Shown in pieces: positions 1-9,530 of a stretch of 64,000 nucleotides of DNA. The notes below the pieces were generated by a model. It worked only from the letters and a program-made list of their open reading frames with translations, was not told the DNA's origin and did no database searches. Made by a program: the position numbers and the translations under genes. The first letter of the stretch is position 1. Each line of letters begins with the position of its first letter. Origin of the DNA: Amaricoccus macauensis (GTDB lineage Bacteria; Pseudomonadota; Alphaproteobacteria; Rhodobacterales; Rhodobacteraceae); NCBI RefSeq assembly GCF_014201905.1, contig NZ_JACHFM010000002.1, positions 434,001 through 498,000 on the forward strand, written 5' to 3'.

Positions 1-324
1 GAGCACGGTGAACACGGCGCCGACGCCGATCGCCGCCTCATAGTCGGGCTTGCCGGTGGCGAGCACCAGGCCGAGGGACACGACCATGATGACAAAGCCG
101 AGCGTGGCGACGATCGCCTGTGCCCACGCGAGGCGCGGGCGGACGATCCCGGCGCCCCGGTACCAGAGGCCATAGAGCGCCATGGAGACCCAGCCCAGCA
201 GGTTCAGATGGGCATGTGCCGGCGCAAGCGCGAAATCATGATGTGACGCCATGAAGATACCAAGACTCATGCCGCAGAGTGCCGAAATAGCAGCAACGGA
301 GACACAGTACTTTTCGATACGCAT
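1..324 (-). CDS. Oxidase-subunit-I-like small membrane protein (partial, 3' end outside window)
   Basis: The first 108 codons are visible; the stop lies beyond the left edge. ATG at 324 follows an AGGGAG ribosome-binding site. The N-terminus is hydrophobic (about residues 7-26), followed by the motif HAHLNLLGW (37-45) and further hydrophobic stretches around 68-90 and at the edge. Short alphaproteobacterial membrane proteins with this HAHLNLLGW signature are usually annotated as related to cytochrome oxidase or nitric oxide reductase subunit I; the histidines could bind haem, but that is inference. The gene stands alone, with a 130-bp spacer to the convergently read DUF1285 stop. Family assignment is moderately sure, function is not known. 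Confidence 0.65.
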   Translation of the reverse strand, partial: MRIEKYCVSVAAISALCGMSLGIFMASHHDFALAPAHAHLNLLGWVSMALYGLWYRGAGIVRPRLAWAQAIVATLGFVIMVVSLGLVLATGKPDYEAAIGVGAVFTVL

Positions 325-454
325 CGCTCAACTCCCTTCGAGCGGGATGGATACAACAACAAGAAAATGAAGGACGATTTCTGTGTCGATCCTTACGCCG
401 AGAGGTGAGTTCACTCAACGTGAGAGTTGTTTCAAGGGTGCCAACCGGTGAAAC

Positions 455-1054
455 TCAGGTGAGATCGGCCGCAATGTCGGCTGCGGGGACGATGGGAAAG
501 AACTGTCCGCCGGACCAGACGCCGAACTGCGCGATGCCGTCGATGGTTTCCTCGCGACCGAGATCGACGAGGCGGTAGAAGCTCTTGCGATCGACCAGCG
601 CCTCGAGATTGCGGCGGATCAGCACATAGGGCGCGGGCTCGCCGGTCTCGGGGTCGATCGCCACGCGGATCGGGTGGTCCGGGCCGGCGGTGACGCGGTC
701 CTCGACCTGGGTCTCGAAGGTGAGGGTCTGGTCCTCGCCGTGACCTCGGGCGGTGAAATCCACCGCGACAAAGGGCGCGTCGTCCACCTTGATCCCGACC
801 TTCTCCACCGGGGTCACGAGGAAGAAGTCGTCGCCCTCGCGCTTGAGAATCGAGGAGAAGAGCTTGACGAGCGCCGGGCGGCCGATCGGCGTTCCGAGAT
901 AGAACCACGTGCCGTCACGGGCGATGCGCATGTCGAGATCGCCGCAGAACGGCGGGTTCCAGAGGTGAACCGGCGCCGGGCCGCGACGTCCGGCGCGCGA
1001 TGCGGCGGCAGCGATGCCGTCGGCTGTCGGCGGCGTGGTCTCGGGGCCGGCCAT
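455..1054 (-). CDS. DUF1285 family protein
   Basis: A 199-residue soluble protein. It carries the DUF1285 pattern: HLWNPPFCGDLDMRI near residue 30, a GTWFYLGTPIGRPALVKLF segment, then FLVTPVEKVGI and a C-terminal LGREETIDGIAQFGVWSGG. The family has a solved beta-rich fold and no assigned biochemical role. ATG at 1054 (MAGPETTP) was chosen because residues upstream in the open frame do not look like the family. It is divergent from the MoxR operon with about 160 bp between, an arrangement common in Rhodobacterales, so a shared physiological role with that cluster is plausible but unproven. Confidence 0.85.
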   Translation of the reverse strand: MAGPETTPPTADGIAAAASRAGRRGPAPVHLWNPPFCGDLDMRIARDGTWFYLGTPIGRPALVKLFSSILKREGDDFFLVTPVEKVGIKVDDAPFVAVDFTARGHGEDQTLTFETQVEDRVTAGPDHPIRVAIDPETGEPAPYVLIRRNLEALVDRKSFYRLVDLGREETIDGIAQFGVWSGGQFFPIVPAADIAADLT

Positions 1055-1152
1055 GGTCGGATCTCCCACGTTTGTCCAATTCCCGGATAGGCCGGATCCC
1101 ACCGGGTGGCAACCGGCGCCGCGAATGCCCGGATTGTGAACGCGCAAGCCCA

Positions 1153-1180
1153 TTGTCGCCAGCGGGCTGCAAGGTACACT
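1153..1180 (+). promoter_or_regulatory. Candidate sigma70-type promoter of the MoxR operon
   Basis: TTGTCG at 1153-1158 and TACACT at 1175-1180 are separated by 16 bp and end 35 bp before the MoxR ATG at 1216. The match is imperfect at both hexamers; this is a pattern call only. Confidence 0.4.
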
Positions 1181-1215
1181 TGCAGCGCGAAACAATGAAA
1201 AAGGGCAGGCGCCTG

Positions 1216-2216
<1,001 letters not shown>

Positions 2217-2220
<4 letters not shown>

Positions 2221-3140
2221 TCGGGCCGCGCCCCCGCGGACGGGACAAGCCGCAGGGGCCGGTCGGGCTGCGCCGTGACGCGGAGAAGGTGGGCGGCGCG
2301 CTGCCGCCGCTTCTCGCCGAGGCCGAGCATCTGGCGGCATCGGTCGCCATGGGCTTCCACGGCCGGCGGCGGGCCGGACATGGCGAAAACTTCTGGCAGT
2401 ATCGTCAGGCGGTGCCGGGCGATCCGCGCTCGTCTGTGGACTGGCGGCGGTCGGGCAAGTCGGACCAGCAGTTCATCCGCGAGATGGAGTGGGAGGCGGC
2501 CCAGACGGTGCATTTCTGGGTCGATGACGCGCTGTCGATGGATTACCGCGATTCCGATGACGTGCGGGCGCGCTCGAAGTCCGAGCGGGCGGCGCTGCTG
2601 GCGCTGGCGCTGGCGCTCCTGCTGGTGAAGGCCGGTGAGCGGGTGTCGCTGCTCGGCACCGACGCGACACAGCCGCGTGCCGGGCGCACCCAGCTCAACC
2701 GCATGGCGCTGGCGCTCGGCGGCGCTCCGCGGGACGATCGCCCCGACTACGGGGTCCCCCCGGCCGACCGGCTGATCCGGGGGTCGCGCGCGGTGTTCTT
2801 TTCCGACTTCCTCGGCGATCCCGAGGCGATGACGCCGGTGCTCGGGCACGCGGCGGACCGGGGCGTGCGCGGATCGTTCGTGCAGGTCCTCGACGAGAGC
2901 GAGGAGACGTTTCCCTTCGACGGGAGGGTGATCTTCGAGAGCATGGGCGGCGGGTCGGAGTTCGAGACCCAGCGGGCGCGGGCGCTGAAGTCGGCTTATG
3001 CCGAGCGGCTCGCGGCGCGCCGGGGCAAGCTCGAGGACATGGCCCGGCATCTGGGGTGGCGGGTGCTGTTCCACCGGACCAGTGCCAGCCCCCGCCAGGC
3101 GCTGCTCTGGCTCTACATGGCGGTGGGCGCACGGGCGTGA
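2217..3140 (+). CDS. DUF58 domain-containing protein
   Basis: A 307-residue protein read from GTG 2217, overlapping the MoxR stop by 4 bp. It shows the DUF58 core: a GRRRAGHGENFWQYR block near residues 48-62, then GDPRSSVDWRRSGKSDQ and a vWA-like segment (HFWVDDALSMDY) lacking a complete MIDAS motif. DUF58 proteins are the usual partner or substrate of MoxR ATPases. No signal peptide is evident. The GTG start of the next gene overlaps its stop by 4 bp. Confidence 0.9.
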
Positions 3141-5929
3141 TCGGGTCGATTGCATTTCTCTCGCCGTGGTTGCTCGCGGGCCTCGCGACGCTGCCAGTGC
3201 TCTGGTGGCTGCTGCGTGCCGTGCCGCCGGCTCCGGGGCGGCGGGCGTTCCCGGGCGTGCGGCTGCTGCTCGGGCTGAAGGATCCGGAAAAGATGCCGGA
3301 GCGCACGCCCTGGTGGCTCCTGCTCCTGCGGATGCTGGCGCTGGCGGCGGCGATCCTCGCGTTCTCCGGTCCGGTGCTCAATCCGCGGCCCGTGGGGTCG
3401 TCCGATCCGCTGCTGGTGCTGCTCGACGGCGGTTGGGGCGACGCGCCGGGGTGGACGCAGCGCATGGACCGGGTCGCGGCGGCGCTCGACGAGGCGGCGC
3501 GCGACGGCCGGCGCGTGGCGGTGCTGGCGGCGGCGGCTCCGCCGCAGGCGGATGGCGAGATCGAATGGCGCGCGGCGCCTGACTGGACCGAGCGGCTGGC
3601 CGGGCTCGCGCCGAAGAGCTGGAGCCCGGATCGTGCCGCATGGGCCGACTGGATCGACGGCCGGGTCGGCCGGTTCGAGACCCTGTGGCTGACCGACGGG
3701 ATCACCGATGGCGCCGAGGCGCACCTCGCCGAGGCGCTGCTGGCACATGGGCCGGTGACACTGGTCCGGCCACGACAGACGGCGCTGGCGCTGACGCCAC
3801 CGCGTCTCGAAGGCGGCGAGCTCGTCGCGAGCGCGCTGCGGGCCGACGCGGAGGGGGAGCGGCCGGTGAGCGTGGTCGCCCTTGGGCCAGACCCGACCGG
3901 CATCGAGCGGGCGCTCGGCGCGGCCGACGGCAGTTTCGCGTCGGGGGAGACCCGGGTGGACCTGAAGATCGCCATGCCGATGGAACTTCGCAACCGGGTG
4001 GGGCGGGTGCAGCTCGCGGACGGCCGTTCGGCGGCGGGCGTGGTGCTCGCTGACGACAGCGTGCGGCGGCGGAAGGTCGGGATCCTGTCCGGCGAGCCGG
4101 GCAGCGAGGCGCAGGAGCTGGTGGATCCGCTGCACTACCTGCGCACGGCGCTCGAGCCGTTCGCCGAGGTGATCGAGGCGCCGCTCGGCGAGATGCTGAA
4201 CACCGCGCCCGACGTGCTGATCCTCGCCGACGTGGGCAACCTCGGCGAGGCGGAGCGGTCGGCGCTGCTTGCGTGGGTCGAAAAGGGCGGGCTTCTGGTG
4301 CGTTTCGCCGGGCCGCGACTGGCGCAATCAGGGGCGGGACAGCTCGAAGAGGATCCGCTGCTGCCGGTGCGCCTGCGCGCGGGCGGTCGGTCGATCGGCG
4401 GGGCGATGTCGTGGGGCGCGCCGCGCAAGCTGAAGCCGTTCCCGGAGGGAAGCCCGTTCGCCGGGCTGGCGCTGCCCGAGGACGTGGACATTTCGAGCCA
4501 GGTGATGGCGCAGCCGGACCCGGACCTGCCGGCGCGGGTGATGGCGAGCCTCGAAGATGGCACGCCGCTCGTCACCGGCAAGCCGGTCGGCGACGGGCGG
4601 GTGGTGCTCTTCCACGTGACCGCGAGCCCGGACTGGTCGAACCTGCCGCTCTCGGGCCTGTTCGTCGAGATGCTGGAGCGGCTCTCGCAGAGCGCGGGCG
4701 GCGTGACGACCGAGACCGAGGCGCTGGAGGGGGCCATCTGGACGCCGGAACAGGTGCTCGACGGCTTCGGCGAGCTCGGGCCGCCGAGCCTCGTCGCGGG
4801 CGTCCCCGGCGAGCGGCTCGCCGAAGGCAAGCCGTCGGCCGAGACGCCTCCGGGCATCTACGCGAGTGGTGACCGCCGGGTGGCGCTCAACGTCATGCAC
4901 GACCGGGACGAGATCGCGCCGCTTGCTTCGTTGCCGCAGGGAGTGGTGACAGAAACGATGGACCGGCCGGCGGAAATCCGTCTCGGGCCGTGGCTGATCG
5001 CCGCCGCGCTGGTGCTGCTCGCGCTCGACGTTTTCGCCACGCTCGTCGTCTCGGGGCGACTCGGGCGGCGGTTCCAGTATCGTGGCCGGCGGACGGCGCA
5101 GGCGGCGGTGCTGCTCCTCTCCGGGCTTGCCCTCGGGCTGGCCGGGCAGGCGAAGGCGCAGACGGCGCCCGGCGACGACGCCAGCGCGCTCCGGGCCGCG
5201 ACCCAGACGGTGCTCGCCTACGTGGAGACCGGCATCCCGCGGGTCGATCAGATCAGTGCTGCGGGTCTGCGCGGGCTCAGCAAGGTGCTTTACGACCGGA
5301 CGGCCATCGAACCCGCCGAGCCGGTGCCGGTCGACATCGAGACCGACGATATCTCGCTCTATCCGTTCCTCTACTGGCCGATCACCGACAGCCAGCGGCC
5401 GCCGTCCGACGCGGCCGTGGCCCGGATCAACGAGTTCTTCCGTTCGGGCGGCATGATCCTCTTCGACACTCAGGACGCGGATCTGGGGGGTGGCGGAGCC
5501 ACGACGCCGAACAGCCGGGCACTGCAGCGGGTCGCGGCGCGTCTCGACATTCCGCCGCTCGAGCCGGTGCCCATTGACCACGTTCTGACCCGGACCTTCT
5601 ACCTGCTTCGCGACTTTCCCGGGCGCTGGACGGGCTCGACGGTCTGGGTCGAGGCATCGCCCGGGGCCGAGCAGGTGGAGGGGATGCCGTTTCGCAACCT
5701 GAATGACGGCGTGACGCCGGTGGTGGTCGGGGGCAACGACTGGGCGGCCGCGTGGGCCACCAGCGACAACGGCGCGCCGATGTTCCCGGTCGGCCGGGGT
5801 CTCGCGGGCGAGAACCAGCGGGAGATGGCGCTGCGTTTCGGGATCAACCTCATCATGTATGTGATGACCGGCAACTACAAATCCGACCAGGTGCACGTCC
5901 CGGCACTTCTCGATCGGCTGGGGCAGTAG
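3137..5929 (+). CDS. BatA-like N-terminal / DUF4159 C-terminal membrane protein
   Basis: A 930-residue protein from GTG 3137. The N-terminus is the aerotolerance-regulator (BatA) type: a hydrophobic helix (about 3-23), the PGRRAFPGVRLLLGLKD segment, then a second helix around 55-75. A long alpha/beta region follows with a glutamine-amidotransferase-like stretch near 310-420. Two helices at about 615-640 and 655-680 precede a sequence resembling a signal peptide with cleavage near AQTAPG. The last 210 residues match DUF4159 (SLYPFLYWPI, FFRSGGMILFDTQD). A periplasmic C-terminal domain is therefore likely. It continues the MoxR operon and abuts the next ATG. Confidence 0.88.
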   Translation: MIGSIAFLSPWLLAGLATLPVLWWLLRAVPPAPGRRAFPGVRLLLGLKDPEKMPERTPWWLLLLRMLALAAAILAFSGPVLNPRPVGSSDPLLVLLDGGWGDAPGWTQRMDRVAAALDEAARDGRRVAVLAAAAPPQADGEIEWRAAPDWTERLAGLAPKSWSPDRAAWADWIDGRVGRFETLWLTDGITDGAEAHLAEALLAHGPVTLVRPRQTALALTPPRLEGGELVASALRADAEGERPVSVVALGPDPTGIERALGAADGSFASGETRVDLKIAMPMELRNRVGRVQLADGRSAAGVVLADDSVRRRKVGILSGEPGSEAQELVDPLHYLRTALEPFAEVIEAPLGEMLNTAPDVLILADVGNLGEAERSALLAWVEKGGLLVRFAGPRLAQSGAGQLEEDPLLPVRLRAGGRSIGGAMSWGAPRKLKPFPEGSPFAGLALPEDVDISSQVMAQPDPDLPARVMASLEDGTPLVTGKPVGDGRVVLFHVTASPDWSNLPLSGLFVEMLERLSQSAGGVTTETEALEGAIWTPEQVLDGFGELGPPSLVAGVPGERLAEGKPSAETPPGIYASGDRRVALNVMHDRDEIAPLASLPQGVVTETMDRPAEIRLGPWLIAAALVLLALDVFATLVVSGRLGRRFQYRGRRTAQAAVLLLSGLALGLAGQAKAQTAPGDDASALRAATQTVLAYVETGIPRVDQISAAGLRGLSKVLYDRTAIEPAEPVPVDIETDDISLYPFLYWPITDSQRPPSDAAVARINEFFRSGGMILFDTQDADLGGGGATTPNSRALQRVAARLDIPPLEPVPIDHVLTRTFYLLRDFPGRWTGSTVWVEASPGAEQVEGMPFRNLNDGVTPVVVGGNDWAAAWATSDNGAPMFPVGRGLAGENQREMALRFGINLIMYVMTGNYKSDQVHVPALLDRLGQ

Positions 5930-8002
5930 ATGGACGCCATAGACTTCACCCCGCTCCTGCCGCTGCCGCTGATCGCGGTGCTGATCGCGCTGACGCTCGC
6001 AGGGATCGGCGTCGCGCTCTGGCGCGGGCTGACCGGCTGGTGGCTGCGCGGGCTGGCCGCGCTGGTGCTGCTCGCGGCGCTGGCCGGGCCGTCGCTCCGG
6101 CGGGAGGACCGCACACCGGTCGCGAACATCGCCATCGTCGTGGTGGACGACAGCGCGTCGAACCGCATCGACGACCGGATCAGTCAGACCGGTGAGGCCG
6201 TGGCGGGGCTTGGCCAGCGGCTGGACCGCCTCGCGCAGGGCGGTCGGCTTGAGGTGCGCACCGTCCATGTGGCCGATCGCGGCAACGACGGGTCGATGCT
6301 GCTCTCCGCGCTCGCCGAGGCCGCCGCCGAACTGCCGGCGGACCGCATCGCCGGCGCGATCCTCATCACGGATGGTCAGGTGCACGACGCCGACGCGGTT
6401 CCGGGTTTCCCCGCGCCGGTGCAGGTACTCCTGACCGGCCATGTCGAGGACTGGGACCGGCGGGTGGTGGTCGAGACCGCCCCGGCCTTTGCCATCGTCG
6501 GCGAGGCGGTGAGCCTCGTGCTCAAGGTCGAGGACCTTGGCGAGTCGCCCCCGGCCGACGGCGTTGCGACGCTTTCGATCTCGCTCGACGGCACCGAGCC
6601 GATGACCTTCGACGTGCCGCTGAACCGCAGCGTCACCCTGCCGGTGACGCTCAACCGGGGCGGGGTCAACGTGCTGCAGATCTCGACACCGGGGGTGGCG
6701 GGGGAACTCACGGATCGCAACAACGAGGCGATCGTCTCGATCAACGGCGTGCGCGACCGGCTGCGGGTGCTGCTGGTCTCGGGCGAGCCCTATCCGGGCG
6801 AACGCACGTGGCGGAACCTGCTGAAGTCGGACTCCTCGGTCGACCTGGTGCATTTCACCATCCTGCGGCCGCCGGAAAAGCAGGACTTCGTGCCGGTCTT
6901 CGAGCTCTCGCTCATCGCGTTCCCGACGCAGGAGCTGTTCATGGAAAAGGTCGACCAGTTCGACCTGATCATCTTCGACCGCTACAAGCGGCGTGGCATC
7001 CTGCCGAACGCCTACTTCGACAACATCGCGCGCTATGTGCGCGACGGCGGCGCGCTGCTGATCGCCAGCGGATCGGATTTCGCCGGTGCCGAGTCGCTCT
7101 ATCGCTCGCCGCTCCGCGATATCCTGCCGGTGGAGCCGACGGCGCGGGTGATGGAGGAAGGCTTCGTCCCGAAGGTGTCGGAGGTCGGCCACCGGCATCC
7201 GGTGACCGCCGGTCTCGAAGAGCACGCGCCGCGCCCGCCGGCGGCCGACGGCACGCCGGGCTGGGGCCGCTGGTTCCGCATGGTCGATGTGAACCCGACA
7301 GCGGGCGAGACGGTGATGCAGGGCCCCGAGGACCGGCCGCTGCTCGTGCTGGCGCGCGAGGGCGAGGGCCGGATCGCGGTCCTGAACTCGGATCAGGCGT
7401 GGCTCTGGAGCCGCGGCTATGAGGGCGGCGGGCCGCAGCTCGAACTGCTGCGCCGGTTGGCGCACTGGCTGATGAAGGAGCCCGAACTGGAGGAAGAGGT
7501 GCTGCGCGGCACCGGGCAGGACGGCGGCATAGCGATCGAGCGGCGCACGCTTTCGGACAGCGTGCCGCCGGTCAAGGCGACGAGCCCGTCAGGGGCAGAG
7601 AGCGAAGTTCAGCTGGTCGAGACGGCGACCGGTCGCTGGGAGGGCCGGATCGAGAACGCCGAGAACGGACTCTGGCGGCTGGAGAACGGCGACCAGCAGG
7701 CCGTCGCCGTGGTCGGTCCGTCGTCGCCGCGGGAGTTCGCGGACCCGGTCTCGACCAATGCGGTCCTCCAGCCTCTCGCCAATGCGAGTGGTGGCAGCGT
7801 GCGTCGGGTGGAGAGTGGCTTGCCGGACGTGCGGCTGGTGCGCGAAGGCCGCGTCGCCGAGGGGCGAGCGTGGATTGGCCTCACCGATCGCGAAGCCTAC
7901 CAGCTCCGGGATATCCGGCGGGTGGACCTTGCCCCGGGCTGGCTCTCGCTGATCCTCGCCGCCGGGCTCGCATTCCTCGCCTGGCGGGTGGAAGGCCGGT
8001 AG
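5930..8002 (+). CDS. Large membrane protein of the MoxR/DUF58 cluster (GATase-like domain)
   Basis: A 690-residue protein whose ATG follows directly after the previous stop. Two N-terminal helices (about 12-35 and 40-60) are followed by a vWA-like region beginning NIAIVVVDDSAS and ITDGQVHDA. A glutamine-amidotransferase-like region follows (VLLVSGEPYPGERTWRNLL and LIIFDRYKRRG), then a C-terminal helix (667-685) close to the end. Proteins of this architecture end MoxR-DUF58-DUF4159 operons in alphaproteobacteria. The domain order suggests a cell-envelope sensor or scaffold activated by MoxR, but no member with this exact architecture is known to me with a proven role. Confidence 0.82.
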   Translation: MDAIDFTPLLPLPLIAVLIALTLAGIGVALWRGLTGWWLRGLAALVLLAALAGPSLRREDRTPVANIAIVVVDDSASNRIDDRISQTGEAVAGLGQRLDRLAQGGRLEVRTVHVADRGNDGSMLLSALAEAAAELPADRIAGAILITDGQVHDADAVPGFPAPVQVLLTGHVEDWDRRVVVETAPAFAIVGEAVSLVLKVEDLGESPPADGVATLSISLDGTEPMTFDVPLNRSVTLPVTLNRGGVNVLQISTPGVAGELTDRNNEAIVSINGVRDRLRVLLVSGEPYPGERTWRNLLKSDSSVDLVHFTILRPPEKQDFVPVFELSLIAFPTQELFMEKVDQFDLIIFDRYKRRGILPNAYFDNIARYVRDGGALLIASGSDFAGAESLYRSPLRDILPVEPTARVMEEGFVPKVSEVGHRHPVTAGLEEHAPRPPAADGTPGWGRWFRMVDVNPTAGETVMQGPEDRPLLVLAREGEGRIAVLNSDQAWLWSRGYEGGGPQLELLRRLAHWLMKEPELEEEVLRGTGQDGGIAIERRTLSDSVPPVKATSPSGAESEVQLVETATGRWEGRIENAENGLWRLENGDQQAVAVVGPSSPREFADPVSTNAVLQPLANASGGSVRRVESGLPDVRLVREGRVAEGRAWIGLTDREAYQLRDIRRVDLAPGWLSLILAAGLAFLAWRVEGR

Positions 8003-8107
8003 GCGACTGGCGAACTCTTTCGGAGCACGACGTTGGCGGAAGCCGGCGACCGTGGGGGGAATTGGAGCGCCGGCGGGCGAGAAGTGCTCGCCAGCGCGTT
8101 CAGGATG

Positions 8108-9265
8108 TCAGGCGCGCAAGCCCCGCAGGTTGGACCGCAGCCGTCCAAAGGCCCCCTGGACGATGTCCTCGTAGCGGGGCCGGAAGCGGGAAAGAAACCC
8201 GCCCGTCGCGCGGTCGAGACGCGAGTTGCTCCGCTCGAGGTCCAGCGCCATGAGAATCAGCAGCGTCATGAACACGACGGACAGGGCCAGCCCGATGCCC
8301 GCGTTCCCCTCGTAGACCGGCAGCAGGTTCATGGCGACATTGCCGAACCCGTAGATGAAGAGCGAACGCTTGCCGAGTTCGGCAAGGGGGCCGGTGATGC
8401 CGTCAAGGATGCCGAGCGCCGATATCCTGTTAAGCACCAGGAGCACGGCCGACGCCGAGACGATGCCATAGGCGTAGTAGAGCGGGTGGTTGATGCTGCG
8501 AAGCTCGTAGGTCCCGAGGCCATGCGCGAGGGCGTAGGGTCCGAGCCGCACCGCGGCGATCACCAGCACCACGGCCGCGACGGCGGCGATCACGCCCGGG
8601 AGCCACAGGCTGCGCCTGCCCGTCACGGCCTCGCCGACAATGAACCCGAAAGCGACCAGCGTGAAGCTGTGTGCGACCGACGGTCCGAACCCGCGACCGT
8701 ATCCGGTAAAGAACTGCAGCACGACGTTGCCCGGCTCGGCGATGAGGCCGACGAGGAGGCTCACCAACCAGCCAAGGCCGGCAAGAGTGAGGAGCCAGTA
8801 GCAGCCGAATCGCTTGAGCAGCGGCAAGGTCGCGACGATCACCAGAAACAGGATCGAATAGATCTTCAGGATCTCACCGAAACGGCCGGCCCCGGCGAAG
8901 GCCAAGGCCTCCAGTCCCTTCTCGGCGGGGATCTTGCCGCTGAACATCGCTGCCAGCGTGATTGCGCCGAAGACGAGATAGCAGGTCAGCATCCGCGACA
9001 GCAGCCGCCTGACCACGGTGTCCTCCTCCTCCTGGCCGCGAGACAGCCGGGGGACGTAGACAAGTGCGATCATTGTTCCGAACAGGGTCATGAACATCGG
9101 AGTCGCCATTCGCGTAAAAAGCGATATTCCGTCGAAATACCAGTAGTCCAGAAAGCGGAATTGATCCGATGACAAGTGTGATAGTATTGCCAATACTCCG
9201 GCCGCCCCCCGGGCGCCATCTATATATGGGAGTCGTCGTGAGAGTACGCCTGTAGAGATCGCCAT
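8108..9265 (-). CDS. Acyltransferase-3/OpgC-like integral membrane protein
   Basis: A 385-residue polytopic protein with about ten hydrophobic helices. The opening PYIDGARGAAGVLAILSHLS resembles the acyltransferase-3/OpgC family, where an Asp/Arg pair starts the protein and a His in the first helix is catalytic. These enzymes transfer acyl or succinyl groups to exported glycans or lipids. ATG 9265 follows GTGAGG. Its upstream region is unusually A+T-rich, and codon use is less G+C-biased than neighbours, hinting at separate ancestry. It is convergent with the MoxR operon. Substrate is unknown; modification of periplasmic glucan (mdoGH at 44-47.6 kb) is one possibility. Confidence 0.7.
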   Translation of the reverse strand: MAISTGVLSRRLPYIDGARGAAGVLAILSHLSSDQFRFLDYWYFDGISLFTRMATPMFMTLFGTMIALVYVPRLSRGQEEEDTVVRRLLSRMLTCYLVFGAITLAAMFSGKIPAEKGLEALAFAGAGRFGEILKIYSILFLVIVATLPLLKRFGCYWLLTLAGLGWLVSLLVGLIAEPGNVVLQFFTGYGRGFGPSVAHSFTLVAFGFIVGEAVTGRRSLWLPGVIAAVAAVVLVIAAVRLGPYALAHGLGTYELRSINHPLYYAYGIVSASAVLLVLNRISALGILDGITGPLAELGKRSLFIYGFGNVAMNLLPVYEGNAGIGLALSVVFMTLLILMALDLERSNSRLDRATGGFLSRFRPRYEDIVQGAFGRLRSNLRGLRA

Positions 9266-9530
9266 TTTGCCTCACTTTTGCGTAACTGTGCGATTTGTCG
9301 CTTTTTCGCTACGATTTATTCGTCGAACAATACTAAACCGGGATATGATTTCGAGCGTTCGTCCTGCTCCGGCGAAACACTGCCGCTTTCCTGATGCCTG
9401 TAAGATACAGGGGCGGCCCCGGCCGCAGTTGTTCGGGGCAGTCGTTCGGAGCAGTCGTGCGGGGCGGTGATCCGGGGGCTGATCTGTCAGCGGGAGGAGA
9501 CTTCGGCCGCAGCCCGTCAGCGGGCGTGCG
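9266..9530. other. A+T-rich spacer with a triple 13-bp repeat
   Basis: No gene is seen. Bases 9266-9360 are strikingly A+T-rich for this genome and probably hold the promoter of the minus-strand acyltransferase. At 9431-9469 a 13-bp unit occurs three times in tandem (GTTCGGGGCAGTC, GTTCGGAGCAGTC, GTGCGGGGCGGTG). A short GTCAGCGGG element occurs twice near 9486 and 9526, just before the peroxidase stop. Confidence 0.55.

Noticed and set aside
4328-7465. Very long open frame on the minus strand across the DUF4159 and membrane-protein genes
   Set aside because: It is a shadow of two well-supported plus-strand genes. Its translation is Arg/His/Pro-rich with no domain, as expected opposite high-G+C coding DNA.
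8076-8092. GGCGAG/CTCGCC hairpin between the MoxR operon and the acyltransferase as a terminator
   Set aside because: The stem is only 6 bp and has no T tract on either strand, so it is not distinguishable from chance at this G+C.
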